Assembly: GCA_030040425.1 (NCBI GenBank)
Contig: JASHTS010000154.1
Coordinates: forward strand, 1-42,429
Reading direction: 5' to 3'
DNA from: Acidobacteriaceae bacterium
GTDB lineage: Bacteria; Acidobacteriota; Terriglobia; Terriglobales; Acidobacteriaceae
Length of the DNA stretch: 42,429 nucleotides
Positions 1 to 8,721 of the stretch are shown piece after piece; the stretch's first letter is position 1; every line of letters starts with the position of its first letter. The position numbers and the translations under genes were made by a program. The notes below the pieces were generated by a model, which was given only the letters and a program-made list of their open reading frames with translations, was not told where the DNA came from and made no database searches.

Positions 1-1
1 C

Positions 2-421
2 TTCATGCGCGCTATGGGACAGGCGCTGCGCGTGTTTGCCGGATTCTCGATCGCCATCGAGCTGGGAGCCATGGCGCTGGCCATGGTTGCGCCCCGGCTG
101 GCGGCGCGCATGGTGTCGCCGGCATTGTTGGCTCTGCTGCTGCTGGCCGCGGCCGGCAATTGCATGGTGCAGGGGCTGGCCACGCTGCTGCGCTCGTTCA
201 AGCGTGAGCCGTTTCTTCGGCAATCGCTGCTCGTGGCTTCGCTGAGCGTGTCGCTTGCCCTGGCAACGGCGCCAAGGTGGGGCATCGATGGGGTGGTGTT
301 GAGCTATCTGGCGGCCACGGCCGGCGTGGGACTCCCGGTGGCGTGGACGATTTTTGCGCGCTCGCGCCGCGCTTATCTCAGGCTTTGCCCCGTTGCGACG
401 GCCAGGGAGAAAACCGCATGA
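2..421 (+). CDS. C-terminal part of a polysaccharide flippase-like membrane protein (partial)
   Basis: The reading frame is open from the window edge, so only the last ~140 residues are seen and the true start lies upstream. The peptide is strongly hydrophobic, with about four membrane segments separated by short basic loops (for example LRSFKREPFLRQ) and a basic cytoplasmic tail. This fits the end of a Wzx/MATE-type lipid-linked oligosaccharide flippase. The assignment leans on context: the stop TGA at 419-421 overlaps the ATG (418) of an O-antigen ligase/polymerase-like gene, and two glycosyltransferases follow. No catalytic motif is expected in this family. Another multi-span membrane protein of the same operon remains possible. 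Confidence 0.6.
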   Translation, partial: FMRAMGQALRVFAGFSIAIELGAMALAMVAPRLAARMVSPALLALLLLAAAGNCMVQGLATLLRSFKREPFLRQSLLVASLSVSLALATAPRWGIDGVVLSYLAATAGVGLPVAWTIFARSRRAYLRLCPVATAREKTA

Positions 422-1794
422 ACGATCGGCTCCCATGGACGCGCGGAAGCGGCGCCTTCGCTCATCTGCCGCTTGAGCGGACGGCGGCCGCGCGGCCGCC
501 AACGGCGCGTCTGTTGTTCTGGATCCTGCTGGCGGTGCTATTCACGCCCAGTTTGCGGCTGCCGGGCAATGTGCCTTTTCGCCTGGACGACATGATTGTC
601 TTCGGCGCCGGCGCGGGTCTGATGGGAAAGTGGTTGCTCAACCGCTGGAGGCTCAGGCCGGACCCGGTTTTCTTCAGCGCCGTCGCCGTGACCGGAGCCA
701 TTCTGCTGTCGACGATCCTGGCCCCGGGCAATTATCCGGTGGGCGCCAAGGAGTACCTCGACTGCCTGCGCCCGGTCAAGTTTCTGCTGGTGTATTGGCT
801 GGCGAGGGAGTGCGACAAGGAGACCGGGCTACGCACGTTTCTGCGCACGCTTTCGATCTCCATATTTGCGCTCTTCGGGACCGCGTGCATGGAGATGTTC
901 TTCGCACGGCTCCTTCCGAGCGGCCTGGTGGTGCGATTTTTTTCGCTGTTCACGGAGAAGGAGCCGGGTCTTCTTCTCGACATGATGGCCACGCGGCCGT
1001 TTGCCACCTTCAACACGCCGCCCGACCTGGGGTACGTGGCCTGCGTGCTGCTGTTCGCGGGGCCGCTGCTCGCGCCGGGCTGGAAGCGCCGCGCGGTGGT
1101 TGCGGTTTGCTTTCTCACGCTGCTCATCACCGCCTCGCGCACGCTCCTGTTCGCGCTGCCGCTCTTGCTCGGGCTGCAGGCGCTGCTGCGCAGCCGGACG
1201 GGGAAGGAAGCCCTGCGGCGCATGGGATTCAGCCTGGCGCTGATCGGGGCCGCGGGCGCATCGGCCGTGATCCTGCTGCCGCTGCTCAGCCCGCACGCCT
1301 CGGATTTTACCGAAAGCATGATCCGCGCCGTTTGGAGCGGCGACACCTCGGACGAAGACAGCATTACCACCCGGCTGGGGAATCTCTATCTGGTCGATTA
1401 CACGTGGACGCATGCGCCTCTGCTGGGGGTGGGAACGCGCGCGCTGCTTCCCGACTACGTGGACAGCGAGCTGATCCTCACCTATCACCGCTACGGAGCG
1501 GTGGGCCTGATGGCTCTGTTGCTCATTTATCCAGCGGGATTCAGCCTGGCTCGGCGCGCGGCAACGGCTTTTCGCGAGTTGTATGCCTTCGTGGCGCTGG
1601 TGCTTGCGGTGACCTTTCTGGTGGGCATCACGCTCGGCGCCCTCGATAACAGCAGGGTAGGCGTGCTGCCTTTCGTCATCCTCGGGCTGGCGGCTTCGCA
1701 AACGAAAGGCAATTTGCGCGGGCGCGCGGGTGTCTTTGCGGCGCTGTTTGCGGGCCCGGCGCCGGCGCAACCGCTCGCCCAAGGAGGGGCGTGA
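418..1794 (+). CDS. O-antigen ligase / Wzy-like polymerase membrane protein
   Basis: Membrane protein of 458 residues, probably an O-antigen ligase or polymerase (Wzy_C-like) that joins lipid-linked glycans at the periplasmic face. It has about ten to twelve hydrophobic segments and a long periplasmic loop around residues 305-360. That loop holds the stretch DSITTRLGNLYLVDYTW followed by PLLGVGTRALLPDY, resembling the R-x(3)-L region and G-x-G patch of these proteins. I chose the ATG at 418 because it overlaps the preceding stop (ATGA). An in-frame upstream ATG at 277 would sit deep in the previous gene. The family diverges strongly, so ligase and polymerase cannot be told apart here. Confidence 0.72.
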   Translation: MNDRLPWTRGSGAFAHLPLERTAAARPPTARLLFWILLAVLFTPSLRLPGNVPFRLDDMIVFGAGAGLMGKWLLNRWRLRPDPVFFSAVAVTGAILLSTILAPGNYPVGAKEYLDCLRPVKFLLVYWLARECDKETGLRTFLRTLSISIFALFGTACMEMFFARLLPSGLVVRFFSLFTEKEPGLLLDMMATRPFATFNTPPDLGYVACVLLFAGPLLAPGWKRRAVVAVCFLTLLITASRTLLFALPLLLGLQALLRSRTGKEALRRMGFSLALIGAAGASAVILLPLLSPHASDFTESMIRAVWSGDTSDEDSITTRLGNLYLVDYTWTHAPLLGVGTRALLPDYVDSELILTYHRYGAVGLMALLLIYPAGFSLARRAATAFRELYAFVALVLAVTFLVGITLGALDNSRVGVLPFVILGLAASQTKGNLRGRAGVFAALFAGPAPAQPLAQGGA

Positions 1795-1795
1795 C

Positions 1796-2950
1796 GTGCC
1801 GCAGACGGTTCTATCCCTGGTTTCGACGCTCAGGCGCGGCGGGCCGATGCACGTGCTGACGAGCCTGCTACGTCGTCTCGATGGGGAGCGCTACCGCGCG
1901 GTCGTGGCCACGCTTTCACCGGAGCCGGAGGACAGCCTTGTCGCCCAGGTGCGGCAGGCAGGAATCGATGTGCGCGAGATGAAGCTTTCGCGAGCACAAT
2001 CGGCGTGGACGGGCGCATGGGCGCTGCAGCGGCTGGTTTGCGACGTGAAGCCCGACCTGGTGCACACGCACGGGCTGCGCGCCGACTTTCTTGCTGCGCG
2101 TGCGCGCCTTGGATGCCCGATTGTTTCCACGCTTCACTGCGAGCTGAGACAGGATTACGGGCTTGCCTGGGGCTCGGCGGCAGGAAAGGTGCTGGCCACG
2201 AGCCACTACGCTCTTCTGCGGCGGTTCGACGGGGTAGCTGCGGTCGCGCAGGGCGTGGCCGAAGCGGCGCTGGGCAACGGGGTCAGTGCCCGCACAATTC
2301 CCAACGGCATTGAGATCGACGCATTCTGCCGCGCGCCCGACCCGGGCCGCAGAGAGATGCTGCGAGCGCAGTTTGGGTGGCCGGCCGACGCGGTGGTTGT
2401 GCTGCATACCGGGTCGCTGACGGTGCGCAAGAATCCTGTGGCGGTGGTGGAGGGATTCTGTGCGTCGGCGCTCTCCAGCCGCGGCTTGCTTGCCTTTGCG
2501 GGAGACGGGCCTTTGCGCGCGCAGCTGGAAAGTGCAGCGGGGAACAGTGGGCATGTGCTCTTCCTCGGCAAGCGCAAGGATGTCGCCGATTTGCTGGAGG
2601 CCGCGGACCTGCTTGTGTCGTCGTCCGCGGCCGAAGGGATGCCGATGGCGGTGCTCGAGGGCTGCGCGAGCGGAATCGCCGTGCTGGCTTCGGATATACC
2701 GCCGCACCGCGCGATGCAGGCGGCCTTTCCCGGACAGATGCAGTTATTCAACGAATGCAAGGAGCTGCGGGCGGCCCTGGACGCAATGGCGCGGGCCGGC
2801 AAACGCAGGCGCTTCATTCCCGCGCGGCAGGCGCTCGATTCCATTTCGAGCCGCAGAATGTCCGCCGCATACGAGGAGTTCTACGCCAGCGTGCTGCGAT
2901 CGAAAGCATCGGAAACGGCAGCATCCCGAAAGGTGGTCGAGTGCCATTGA
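1796..2950 (+). CDS. Glycosyltransferase family 4 (GT-B fold)
   Basis: A 384-residue retaining-type glycosyltransferase, probably adding a sugar to a surface polysaccharide in the cytoplasm. The N-terminal half has the GT-B acceptor domain with a glycine-rich loop (STLRRGGPMHV) and a VHTHGLRADFLA segment. The C-terminal half has the GT4 donor-site signature AAEGMPMAVLEGCASGI, with the paired glutamates of the E-x7-E motif, preceded by FAGDGPLRAQLE and VLFLGKRKDVADLL. The start is GTG at 1796, one base after the previous stop, with a strong AAGGAGGGG ribosome binding site at 1781-1789. The in-frame ATG at 1730 would overlap the upstream gene and lacks such a site. The linkage formed cannot be predicted. 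Confidence 0.85.
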   Translation: MPQTVLSLVSTLRRGGPMHVLTSLLRRLDGERYRAVVATLSPEPEDSLVAQVRQAGIDVREMKLSRAQSAWTGAWALQRLVCDVKPDLVHTHGLRADFLAARARLGCPIVSTLHCELRQDYGLAWGSAAGKVLATSHYALLRRFDGVAAVAQGVAEAALGNGVSARTIPNGIEIDAFCRAPDPGRREMLRAQFGWPADAVVVLHTGSLTVRKNPVAVVEGFCASALSSRGLLAFAGDGPLRAQLESAAGNSGHVLFLGKRKDVADLLEAADLLVSSSAAEGMPMAVLEGCASGIAVLASDIPPHRAMQAAFPGQMQLFNECKELRAALDAMARAGKRRRFIPARQALDSISSRRMSAAYEEFYASVLRSKASETAASRKVVECH

Positions 2951-3822
2951 AGCTATCGGTGCTGATGTCGGTTTATGCCGGTGAGTCCCCGGATTGCCTG
3001 CGCCAATCGCTCGCAAGCCTTGGGGCGCAAACGCGCACGGCCGACGAGGTGGTGCTGGTCGAAGACGGCCCGCTCGGCGAGCCGCTTCAGACCGTGATCG
3101 AGGATTGCCGTGCGGCTTTGCCCCTGGCTTCCGTTTATCTCCGCGAGCACAGTGGACTGGGCGCTGCGTTGCGCGTGGGCCTGCGAGAGTGCAGCGGCGA
3201 GTTCGTGGCGCGGATGGACTCCGATGACCTTTCTGTGCCCAGGCGATTCGAAAGGCAACTTGCGTTTCTCGAGGCGCACACGCAGGTCGACGTCGTGGGC
3301 AGCGCGATCGCGGAGTTCGATGAGAATCCCGCGCTGCCGCACTCACTGCGCATTCTGCCGGCCGGAGGAGAAGCCTTGCTGCGCTATGCGCGCCGCCGCA
3401 CGCCGATGAATCATGTCACCGTGATGGCGCGCAAGCAGTCGCTCGAAGACGCGGGCGGTTACCAGGCCTGCCGGTATTTTCAGGACTATTACCTGTGGGC
3501 GCGGATGCTTGCGCTGGGCTACCGGCTGCACAATCTGCCCGATGTGCTGGTCTATGTGCGCTGCGGGAACGGGATGCACCTGCGCCGCGGCGGCTTTGCG
3601 TATCTCAAAGAGGAGATCGGGTTCCAGGGTTATCTGCGCGATCTTGGTCTGCAGGGCGCTGCCGGAGCCTGCTTGAACATTCTCATCCGCGGCCCCGTGC
3701 GCCTGGCGCCGAGCCAAGTGCGCGGCCTCTGCTATCGATTTTTACTGCGCGACGCGGCGCGGAATCTCGAGGGCTATTCGCCATGGATGGAGCGTGTCGC
3801 GGGCCCGGCGGGAGAATCCTGA
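2941..3822 (+). CDS. Glycosyltransferase family 2 (GT-A fold)
   Basis: A 293-residue inverting glycosyltransferase. The N-terminus LSVLMSVYAGESPDCLRQSLASL is the usual nucleotide-binding start of GT2 enzymes. FVARMDSDDLSVPRR carries the metal-binding DxD motif (MDSDD), and FQDYYLWARML is the acceptor-site ED/W region. The GTG at 2941 gives this canonical N-terminus and overlaps the upstream GT4 stop by ten bases, with AAAGGTGG upstream as a modest ribosome binding site. The open frame extends upstream to 2377, but that part is a shadow of the GT4 gene. It is the last gene of the polysaccharide operon; 39 bases separate it from nfo. Confidence 0.87.
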   Translation: MPLKLSVLMSVYAGESPDCLRQSLASLGAQTRTADEVVLVEDGPLGEPLQTVIEDCRAALPLASVYLREHSGLGAALRVGLRECSGEFVARMDSDDLSVPRRFERQLAFLEAHTQVDVVGSAIAEFDENPALPHSLRILPAGGEALLRYARRRTPMNHVTVMARKQSLEDAGGYQACRYFQDYYLWARMLALGYRLHNLPDVLVYVRCGNGMHLRRGGFAYLKEEIGFQGYLRDLGLQGAAGACLNILIRGPVRLAPSQVRGLCYRFLLRDAARNLEGYSPWMERVAGPAGES

Positions 3823-3861
3823 GCCACCTACCGTTCGCGCCTGTGCTTATAGACTGTTCGC

Positions 3862-4728
3862 ATGGCCAGGCGAATCGGGGTGCATCTGGGTACCGCGGGC
3901 GGTGCCTCCAACGCGGTGGAGCGGGCGCGGGAGATCGGCGCCGGCACATTGCAGATTTTTTCTTCGAGCCCGCGTATGTGGCGCGCCCCCAAAGTGGACC
4001 CGAAGCAATGCCAGCGCATGCGCGCGCTGCGCGCGAAGCACGGCGTGGGGCCGCTGGTCATCCATGCCAGCTACCTGGTGAACGTGTGCAGCCAGACAGA
4101 GGAGATCCGGACGAAGAGCGTGCATGCTTTTCGCGGGGAGATCGAGCGGGCGTTGGCCCTGGGCGCGGAATACCTGGTGCTGCATCCCGGCTCGTGGAAG
4201 GGAATGACGCGCGGCGAGGGATTGAAACTTGCGGCCGAGTCGATCGGCAAAGCGCTGGATGGGCTGCCGTGGCAGGGAACGCCGTTCAGCATTTTGATTG
4301 AGAACACCGCGGGCGCGGAGTGCTCGCTGGGCGGCAACTTCGAGCAGGTAGCCGAGCTGGTGGAGCGACTCAAGAGCCATGCGCCGGTGGGCGTGTGCCT
4401 GGATACCTGCCACACCCACGTGTCCGGTTACGACATTGTGAGCGTGGAAGGCTTCGCCGAGACGATGAGCAAAGTGGCTGCGACGACGGGTTTCGACGCG
4501 GTGCGCGTGTGGCACTGCAACGATGCCAAGGCCGCGCGGGGAACCAAGCTTGACCGGCACGAACACATCGGACAGGGAACCATCGGCATTGAGCCGTTCC
4601 GGTGGCTGGTGAACGATCCGCGCTTCGAGCACTGCGCTTTCATCGCGGAGACGCCGGTGGACGAGCCCGGCGACGAAGAGCGCAACGTGAGGGTGCTGAA
4701 GAGCCTGGTGAAGGCGCCCAGGGCCTGA
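3862..4728 (+). CDS. nfo: Deoxyribonuclease IV (AP endonuclease)
   Basis: Endonuclease IV, 288 residues, a TIM-barrel tri-zinc enzyme that cuts 5' of abasic sites in base-excision repair. All nine metal ligands known from the E. coli enzyme are present: H68 (VIHAS), H108 (LHPGS), E147 (LIENTAG), D181 and H184 (LDTCHTH), H218 (WHCND), D231 and H233 (DRHEH), and E263 (IAETP). The start ATG at 3862 gives MARRIGVHLGTAGG, matching the usual N-terminus. Length is normal. It lies 25 bases upstream of leuS on the same strand, and the two may be co-transcribed. Confidence 0.95.
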   Translation: MARRIGVHLGTAGGASNAVERAREIGAGTLQIFSSSPRMWRAPKVDPKQCQRMRALRAKHGVGPLVIHASYLVNVCSQTEEIRTKSVHAFRGEIERALALGAEYLVLHPGSWKGMTRGEGLKLAAESIGKALDGLPWQGTPFSILIENTAGAECSLGGNFEQVAELVERLKSHAPVGVCLDTCHTHVSGYDIVSVEGFAETMSKVAATTGFDAVRVWHCNDAKAARGTKLDRHEHIGQGTIGIEPFRWLVNDPRFEHCAFIAETPVDEPGDEERNVRVLKSLVKAPRA

Positions 4729-4753
4729 TACCCGGCCATTTACACTGAAGAGA

Positions 4754-7342
4754 ATGGCGGACGAGAAAGAACAGCGATACGATCCGGCGGCGGTGGAGAC
4801 CAAATGGATGCAGCGCTGGGCCGCGGATTCCAGCCTCTACGCGGCCGAACCGGCTTCCGGCGGCAAGCCCAAGTACTACGTGCTGGAGATGCTGCCCTAT
4901 CCCAGCGGCCAGCTGCACATGGGCCACGTGCGCAATTACTCCATCGGCGATGCGCTGGCGCGGCACATGTGGATGCGCGGCTACAACGTGCTGCATCCGA
5001 TGGGCTGGGACGCCTTCGGGCTGCCGGCGGAAAACGCGGCGCTCAAGAACAACACCCCACCGCGCGAGTGGACGCTCCACAACGTCGCTGCCATGAAGCG
5101 GCAGATGCAGCGCATCGGCTTCAGCTACGACTGGGCCACGGAAGTGACCACGTGCCTGCCCGAGTATTACCGCTGGAACCAGTGGTTTTTTCTTCGCATG
5201 CATGAGAAGGGGCTGGTTTACCGCAAGAAGAGCAAGGTGAACTGGTGCCCGGAGTGCGCCACGGTGCTGGCCAACGAGCAGGTGGTCGACGGCTGCTGCT
5301 GGCGGCACGAAGAGACGAAAGTAGAACAGCGCGACCTGGAGCAGTGGTTCCTGCGCATCACGGCGTACGCCGAGGAGCTGCTCAATGATCTGGAGACGCT
5401 CGAGGGCTGGCCCGAAAAAGTGCGCACCATGCAGCGCAACTGGATCGGGCGCAGCCAGGGAACGGAGGTTGATTTCTTCCTTGAAGAGATCAACCACGGA
5501 ACGGGGGAACGAGGGAACGAGGGAACGGAACGGCGGCGCATTCGCGTGTTTACGACGCGCGTGGACACCATCTTCGGCGCGACCAGCGTGCAGCTTGCGC
5601 CCGAGCATCCGCTGGTGGCGGCGCTCACTTGCCAGGACGCGGGATTGCGTGCCCAGGTTGCGGGGCTTATCGAAGAGCAAAGAAGAGCGCGCGAGGCCGG
5701 CGATGTGGGCGCGATCGAAAAGCACGGCGTTCCCACAGGCCGTTTCGCCGTGAATCCGTACAACGGCGAGACGATTCCCATCTGGATTGCAAACTACGTG
5801 CTGATGGAGTACGGGACGGGCGCGATTATGAGCGTGCCCGGCCACGACGAGCGCGACTTTGAGTTTGCGAAGAAGTACGCGATTCCGATCCGTCGCGTGA
5901 TCGCGCCCGCTGGTGGACCGGGCAATGAGCCTTCCGACGAGCCGGAGCTCCCGTTCACAGCGGAAGACGGCTTGCTGGTGAATTCGGGCGAGTACAGCGG
6001 GCTGAGTTGCGCTGAGGCGCAGAAGCGTCTCAAGGATGTTGCCGTGCGCGGCGGTTTCGGCGAGGCAAAGGTCATCTTCCGCTTGAAGGATTGGGGCGTA
6101 AGCCGCCAGCGCTATTGGGGTACGCCGATTCCCATGATTCACTGCGAGCGCGACGGCCTGGTTCCCGTGCCCGATGCGCATCTGCCGGTGATTCTGCCGG
6201 AAAAAATCGAGATCACGCAGACGGGTGGGTCGCCGCTGGCGCGCGTGGCCGACTTTGTGAACGTGACCTGCCCCAGGTGCGGGGGGCCGGCGAAGCGCGA
6301 AACCGACACCATGGACACGTTCGTGGATTCGAGCTGGTACTTCTACCGCTACACGGATGCGAAGAATAATGCTGCTCCCTTTGGACGGGAGCGTGCCGGG
6401 TATTGGTTCCCTATCGACCAGTACATCGGCGGCGTGGAGCACGCGATCCTGCACCTGATCTACTCGCGTTTCTGGACCAAGGTGATGCGCGATTTGGCGA
6501 TGGTAAAGAACAGCGAGCCCGCGACACGCTTGTTTACGCAGGGCATGGTCATCAGGAATGGCGCCAAGATGTCGAAGTCGAAGGGCAACGTGGTTTCGCC
6601 CGACGACATGGTGGCGCAGTACGGCGCGGACGCGACGCGCATGTACGCATTGTTTGCCGCGCCGCCGGACCGCGATCTCGACTGGCAGGAAGACGGCGTC
6701 GCCGGCGTGAGCCGGTTCCTGGGGCGGGTCTGGCGGCTGGCGATGAGACATGCCGCGGTTGTGAAGGACGCGGCAACAGGTTCCCACCCTTCGAGCCAGG
6801 AGCGCTCGAAGGAATGGGCAACCTCGTCATGCAGCGGCACGGCGCAGAAGCTGCTGCGCAAGATGCACCGGACGATTGCCAAGATCACGCTCGATTTCGA
6901 GGGCCGCTGGCACTTCAATACCTGCGTGGCGGCCATTATGGAATACGTGAACGCACTGCAGGATGCCGATGCGCAGCTCGGCTCGGGCGAGGTTCCGTCG
7001 AGCGTGTTGCGCGAGTTGCTGCAGACGCTGGCGCTGCTGCTGGCGCCGTTTGCGCCCTACCTGGCCGCGGAACTATGGGTGCAACTGGGCGGCCAGGGCT
7101 CGATCTTGCGAGCGCCCTGGCCGGAGAGCGATCCCGGGCTGGCAAAGGAAAACGAGATCGAAGTGCCGGTGCAGATCAACGGGAAGCTGGTGGCGGTGGT
7201 TCGCGTGGCGGCGGACGCCGATGGCCAGACGATGGAAGCCGCGGCGCTGGCCGATGAGAAGGTGAAGGCACGCACCGCAGGGAAAACGCCGGCGAAGGTG
7301 ATTGTGGTTCCGGGCAGAGCCGTCAATCTGGTAGTCAAGTGA
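4754..7342 (+). CDS. leuS: Leucyl-tRNA synthetase
   Basis: Class I aminoacyl-tRNA synthetase that charges tRNA-Leu, 862 residues, the normal bacterial size. The HIGH motif is HMGH at residues 55-58 (PYPSGQLHMGHVRNYS) and KMSKS is exact at 605-609. The CP1 editing domain begins after WIGRSQGTEV, and DTMDTFVDSSWYFYRY precedes the second half of the catalytic domain. Two stretches have no counterpart in the E. coli protein as I recall it. Residues ~249-260 (GERGNEGTERRR) are encoded by a GAGGGAAC tandem repeat. Residues ~676-690 (SHPSSQERSKEWATS) are encoded by a copy of the dispersed palindrome. Both fall in loops, so the enzyme should remain active. Confidence 0.96.
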   Translation: MADEKEQRYDPAAVETKWMQRWAADSSLYAAEPASGGKPKYYVLEMLPYPSGQLHMGHVRNYSIGDALARHMWMRGYNVLHPMGWDAFGLPAENAALKNNTPPREWTLHNVAAMKRQMQRIGFSYDWATEVTTCLPEYYRWNQWFFLRMHEKGLVYRKKSKVNWCPECATVLANEQVVDGCCWRHEETKVEQRDLEQWFLRITAYAEELLNDLETLEGWPEKVRTMQRNWIGRSQGTEVDFFLEEINHGTGERGNEGTERRRIRVFTTRVDTIFGATSVQLAPEHPLVAALTCQDAGLRAQVAGLIEEQRRAREAGDVGAIEKHGVPTGRFAVNPYNGETIPIWIANYVLMEYGTGAIMSVPGHDERDFEFAKKYAIPIRRVIAPAGGPGNEPSDEPELPFTAEDGLLVNSGEYSGLSCAEAQKRLKDVAVRGGFGEAKVIFRLKDWGVSRQRYWGTPIPMIHCERDGLVPVPDAHLPVILPEKIEITQTGGSPLARVADFVNVTCPRCGGPAKRETDTMDTFVDSSWYFYRYTDAKNNAAPFGRERAGYWFPIDQYIGGVEHAILHLIYSRFWTKVMRDLAMVKNSEPATRLFTQGMVIRNGAKMSKSKGNVVSPDDMVAQYGADATRMYALFAAPPDRDLDWQEDGVAGVSRFLGRVWRLAMRHAAVVKDAATGSHPSSQERSKEWATSSCSGTAQKLLRKMHRTIAKITLDFEGRWHFNTCVAAIMEYVNALQDADAQLGSGEVPSSVLRELLQTLALLLAPFAPYLAAELWVQLGGQGSILRAPWPESDPGLAKENEIEVPVQINGKLVAVVRVAADADGQTMEAAALADEKVKARTAGKTPAKVIVVPGRAVNLVVK
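5498..5533 (+). repeat. G-rich tandem octamer (GAGGGAAC type) inside leuS
   Basis: The octamer GAGGGAAC (variant GGGGGAAC) recurs about three times in tandem and is followed by GGAACGG. It stays in frame and encodes a Gly/Glu/Arg/Asn-rich loop near residues 249-260 of LeuRS. Similar GAGGGAGC/AAGGGAAC units occur in non-coding DNA at 37352-37390, which suggests a shared repeat source. Confidence 0.75.
6781..6822 (+). repeat. Dispersed palindrome, family A copy 1, inside leuS
   Basis: The left arm CCCTTCGAGC and right arm GCTCGAAGG pair as a 9-bp perfect core, flanked by CCCA and ATGGG. The copy begins TTCCCACCC and ends ATGGGCAAC, as do the intergenic copies at 15556, 25739 and 38091. It is translated in frame as a hydrophilic loop in the linker before the helical C-terminal part of LeuRS. 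Confidence 0.8.
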
Positions 7343-7353
7343 GGGAACGCGCC

Positions 7354-8283
7354 ATGGCGGTCTCTCCAGGCGATGCGCGCGCGGCGCTGGCGGGGCGGCC
7401 GGTGCGCGGGACGCAGTTGCTGGTGGAGCACATGGGCGATGTGTTCAGGCGGCCCTCGCTGGTTTTTCTCGAGATCGCCTGGCGTTGGCTGGTGAGTGTT
7501 CCCATACTGCTGGTTTGCTGGGAGCAGGCGCAACGAATCCTTGCCGCATATCCGCTCGAAAATTCCGGATTCAATTCGATCGACTCCCAGAATCCCTGGG
7601 TAGCCGTGGTGCAGCTTACCGGCGTGTGGGATTACTACTCCCCGCACGTGCTCTCGGTGGCGCGTTGGCTGGTGCCTGGGGCGGTTGCCGCGTGGATCGT
7701 TTTTTCCGGACTGGGACGCAACCTGGTGCTGATGTGCATGGAGCGCCGGTTGCGCTTCAGGCCGTTGACGCTGATGGGACTGCAGGCGGCATGGACCGCC
7801 CTGCTGGTTCTCACCTTCTGGTGCTGGTTGCGGGCCATGCGCTGGGCCGCGGCGACTCACATTTCGACGGCAGGGGAACCGGACCTGGTGGGCTACGCGA
7901 TGTGGGCCATCTTTCTGACACTGGGATTTTTCACCGTGTGGGCGCTGGCGAGTTGGGCGCTCTCCATCGCGCCGCTGCTGGCGCTGCTCGAAGAGCGCTC
8001 CGCACTCTCGGCTCTCGGCCAAAGTCTGAGGCTGGGCAAGGGGTTCACGAGCAAGCTGGCGGAAATCAACCTGGTGATGGGCATCGTGAAGATCGCGCTG
8101 CTCGTGCTGGCGATGGTTTTTTCGGCCGCGCCGCTGCCCTTTGCCAGCGAATTGGGCACGGGCGTCATGCAGACGGCGGTGCTCGTGTCCACGCTCTTCT
8201 TCGTGATCGCCAACGATTACTTTCAGGTGGTGCGGCTGAAGGCGTTCGTGGAGTTCTGGCGAATTTTCAGGGCGGCGAAGTAG
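7354..8283 (+). CDS. Uncharacterised multi-pass membrane protein
   Basis: I do not recognise this 309-residue protein. It has about six hydrophobic segments (for example LVSVPILLVCW, LVPGAVAAWIVFSGL, TALLVLTFWCWL, AIFLTLGFFTVWALASWAL, IALLVLAMVFSAAPL and TAVLVSTLFFVIANDYF). A soluble loop reads ALLEERSALSALGQSLRLGKG, and the C-terminus is basic. The AL-Q-S-L pattern before the late helices resembles DUF975/YciC-like glycerophosphoryl-diesterase membrane domains, but this is a guess. A GTG at 7339 overlaps the leuS stop. I prefer the ATG at 7354, which has GAGGGA seven bases upstream. It is probably co-transcribed with leuS. Confidence 0.7.
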   Translation: MAVSPGDARAALAGRPVRGTQLLVEHMGDVFRRPSLVFLEIAWRWLVSVPILLVCWEQAQRILAAYPLENSGFNSIDSQNPWVAVVQLTGVWDYYSPHVLSVARWLVPGAVAAWIVFSGLGRNLVLMCMERRLRFRPLTLMGLQAAWTALLVLTFWCWLRAMRWAAATHISTAGEPDLVGYAMWAIFLTLGFFTVWALASWALSIAPLLALLEERSALSALGQSLRLGKGFTSKLAEINLVMGIVKIALLVLAMVFSAAPLPFASELGTGVMQTAVLVSTLFFVIANDYFQVVRLKAFVEFWRIFRAAK

Positions 8284-8314
8284 TCAGCGAGTCGGCAAGT
8301 CGGCGAGCTGCCGG
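8282..8314 (+). repeat. Tandem octamer repeat, family B copy 1
   Basis: Four degenerate octamers (AGTCAGCG, AGTCGGCA, AGTCGGCG, AGCTGCCG) begin on the stop codon of the preceding membrane-protein gene. The same octamer class appears at 9370-9401 and as an inverted pair at 32399-32533. Confidence 0.75.
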
Positions 8315-8721
8315 AGCCAGCGTGGCTGGAGCGAAGTCGCTGCACCGTCCCTTTCGAACTTTGGCGCCGCACGCGCCGCTCTCGCGATTTGCAAAGAATA
8401 TCCCCCGTTGAGCGCACAATGGTGTTAAGCATCGTTTGCAGGCAATGGGATTCAGCCCGGGGCCTGCAGTCGGTGCGCTCTTTCTCGCAAAGCGAAGGTC
8501 CGGGCGAGCCGAAATCCTCGTCTTCCGCTCGGAAACGCCCATAACTCCTTTGCCTGGACGAATCTGCGGATAACTTCAATATTATGACGAATTTGGAACG
8601 CAGCCCATCCGCCAGAGTCATGAAAACACGGAACTTGCTTCCAGAGATGGGGTGGGGGGTACCCTTGCAGGCGAGCACCACCCATGGGGAGGAAGACATC
8701 GGCAGCCCCTGAGAAGATAGT
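8315..8721. other. Non-coding gap between convergent genes
   Basis: No convincing gene is visible; the open frames here are short or end in unlike composition. Locally AT-richer stretches (around 8570-8600, with AATATTATGACG) alternate with G-runs at 8650-8665 that include the palindrome GGGTACCC. The two flanking genes converge, so a terminator is expected, but I find no hairpin followed by a T-tract. On the minus strand this block may be an unclassified dispersed element. Confidence 0.4.

Noticed and set aside
4640..6787. Open frame of 715 codons on the minus strand opposite leuS
   Set aside because: His/Arg-rich shadow without motifs; leuS is certain.
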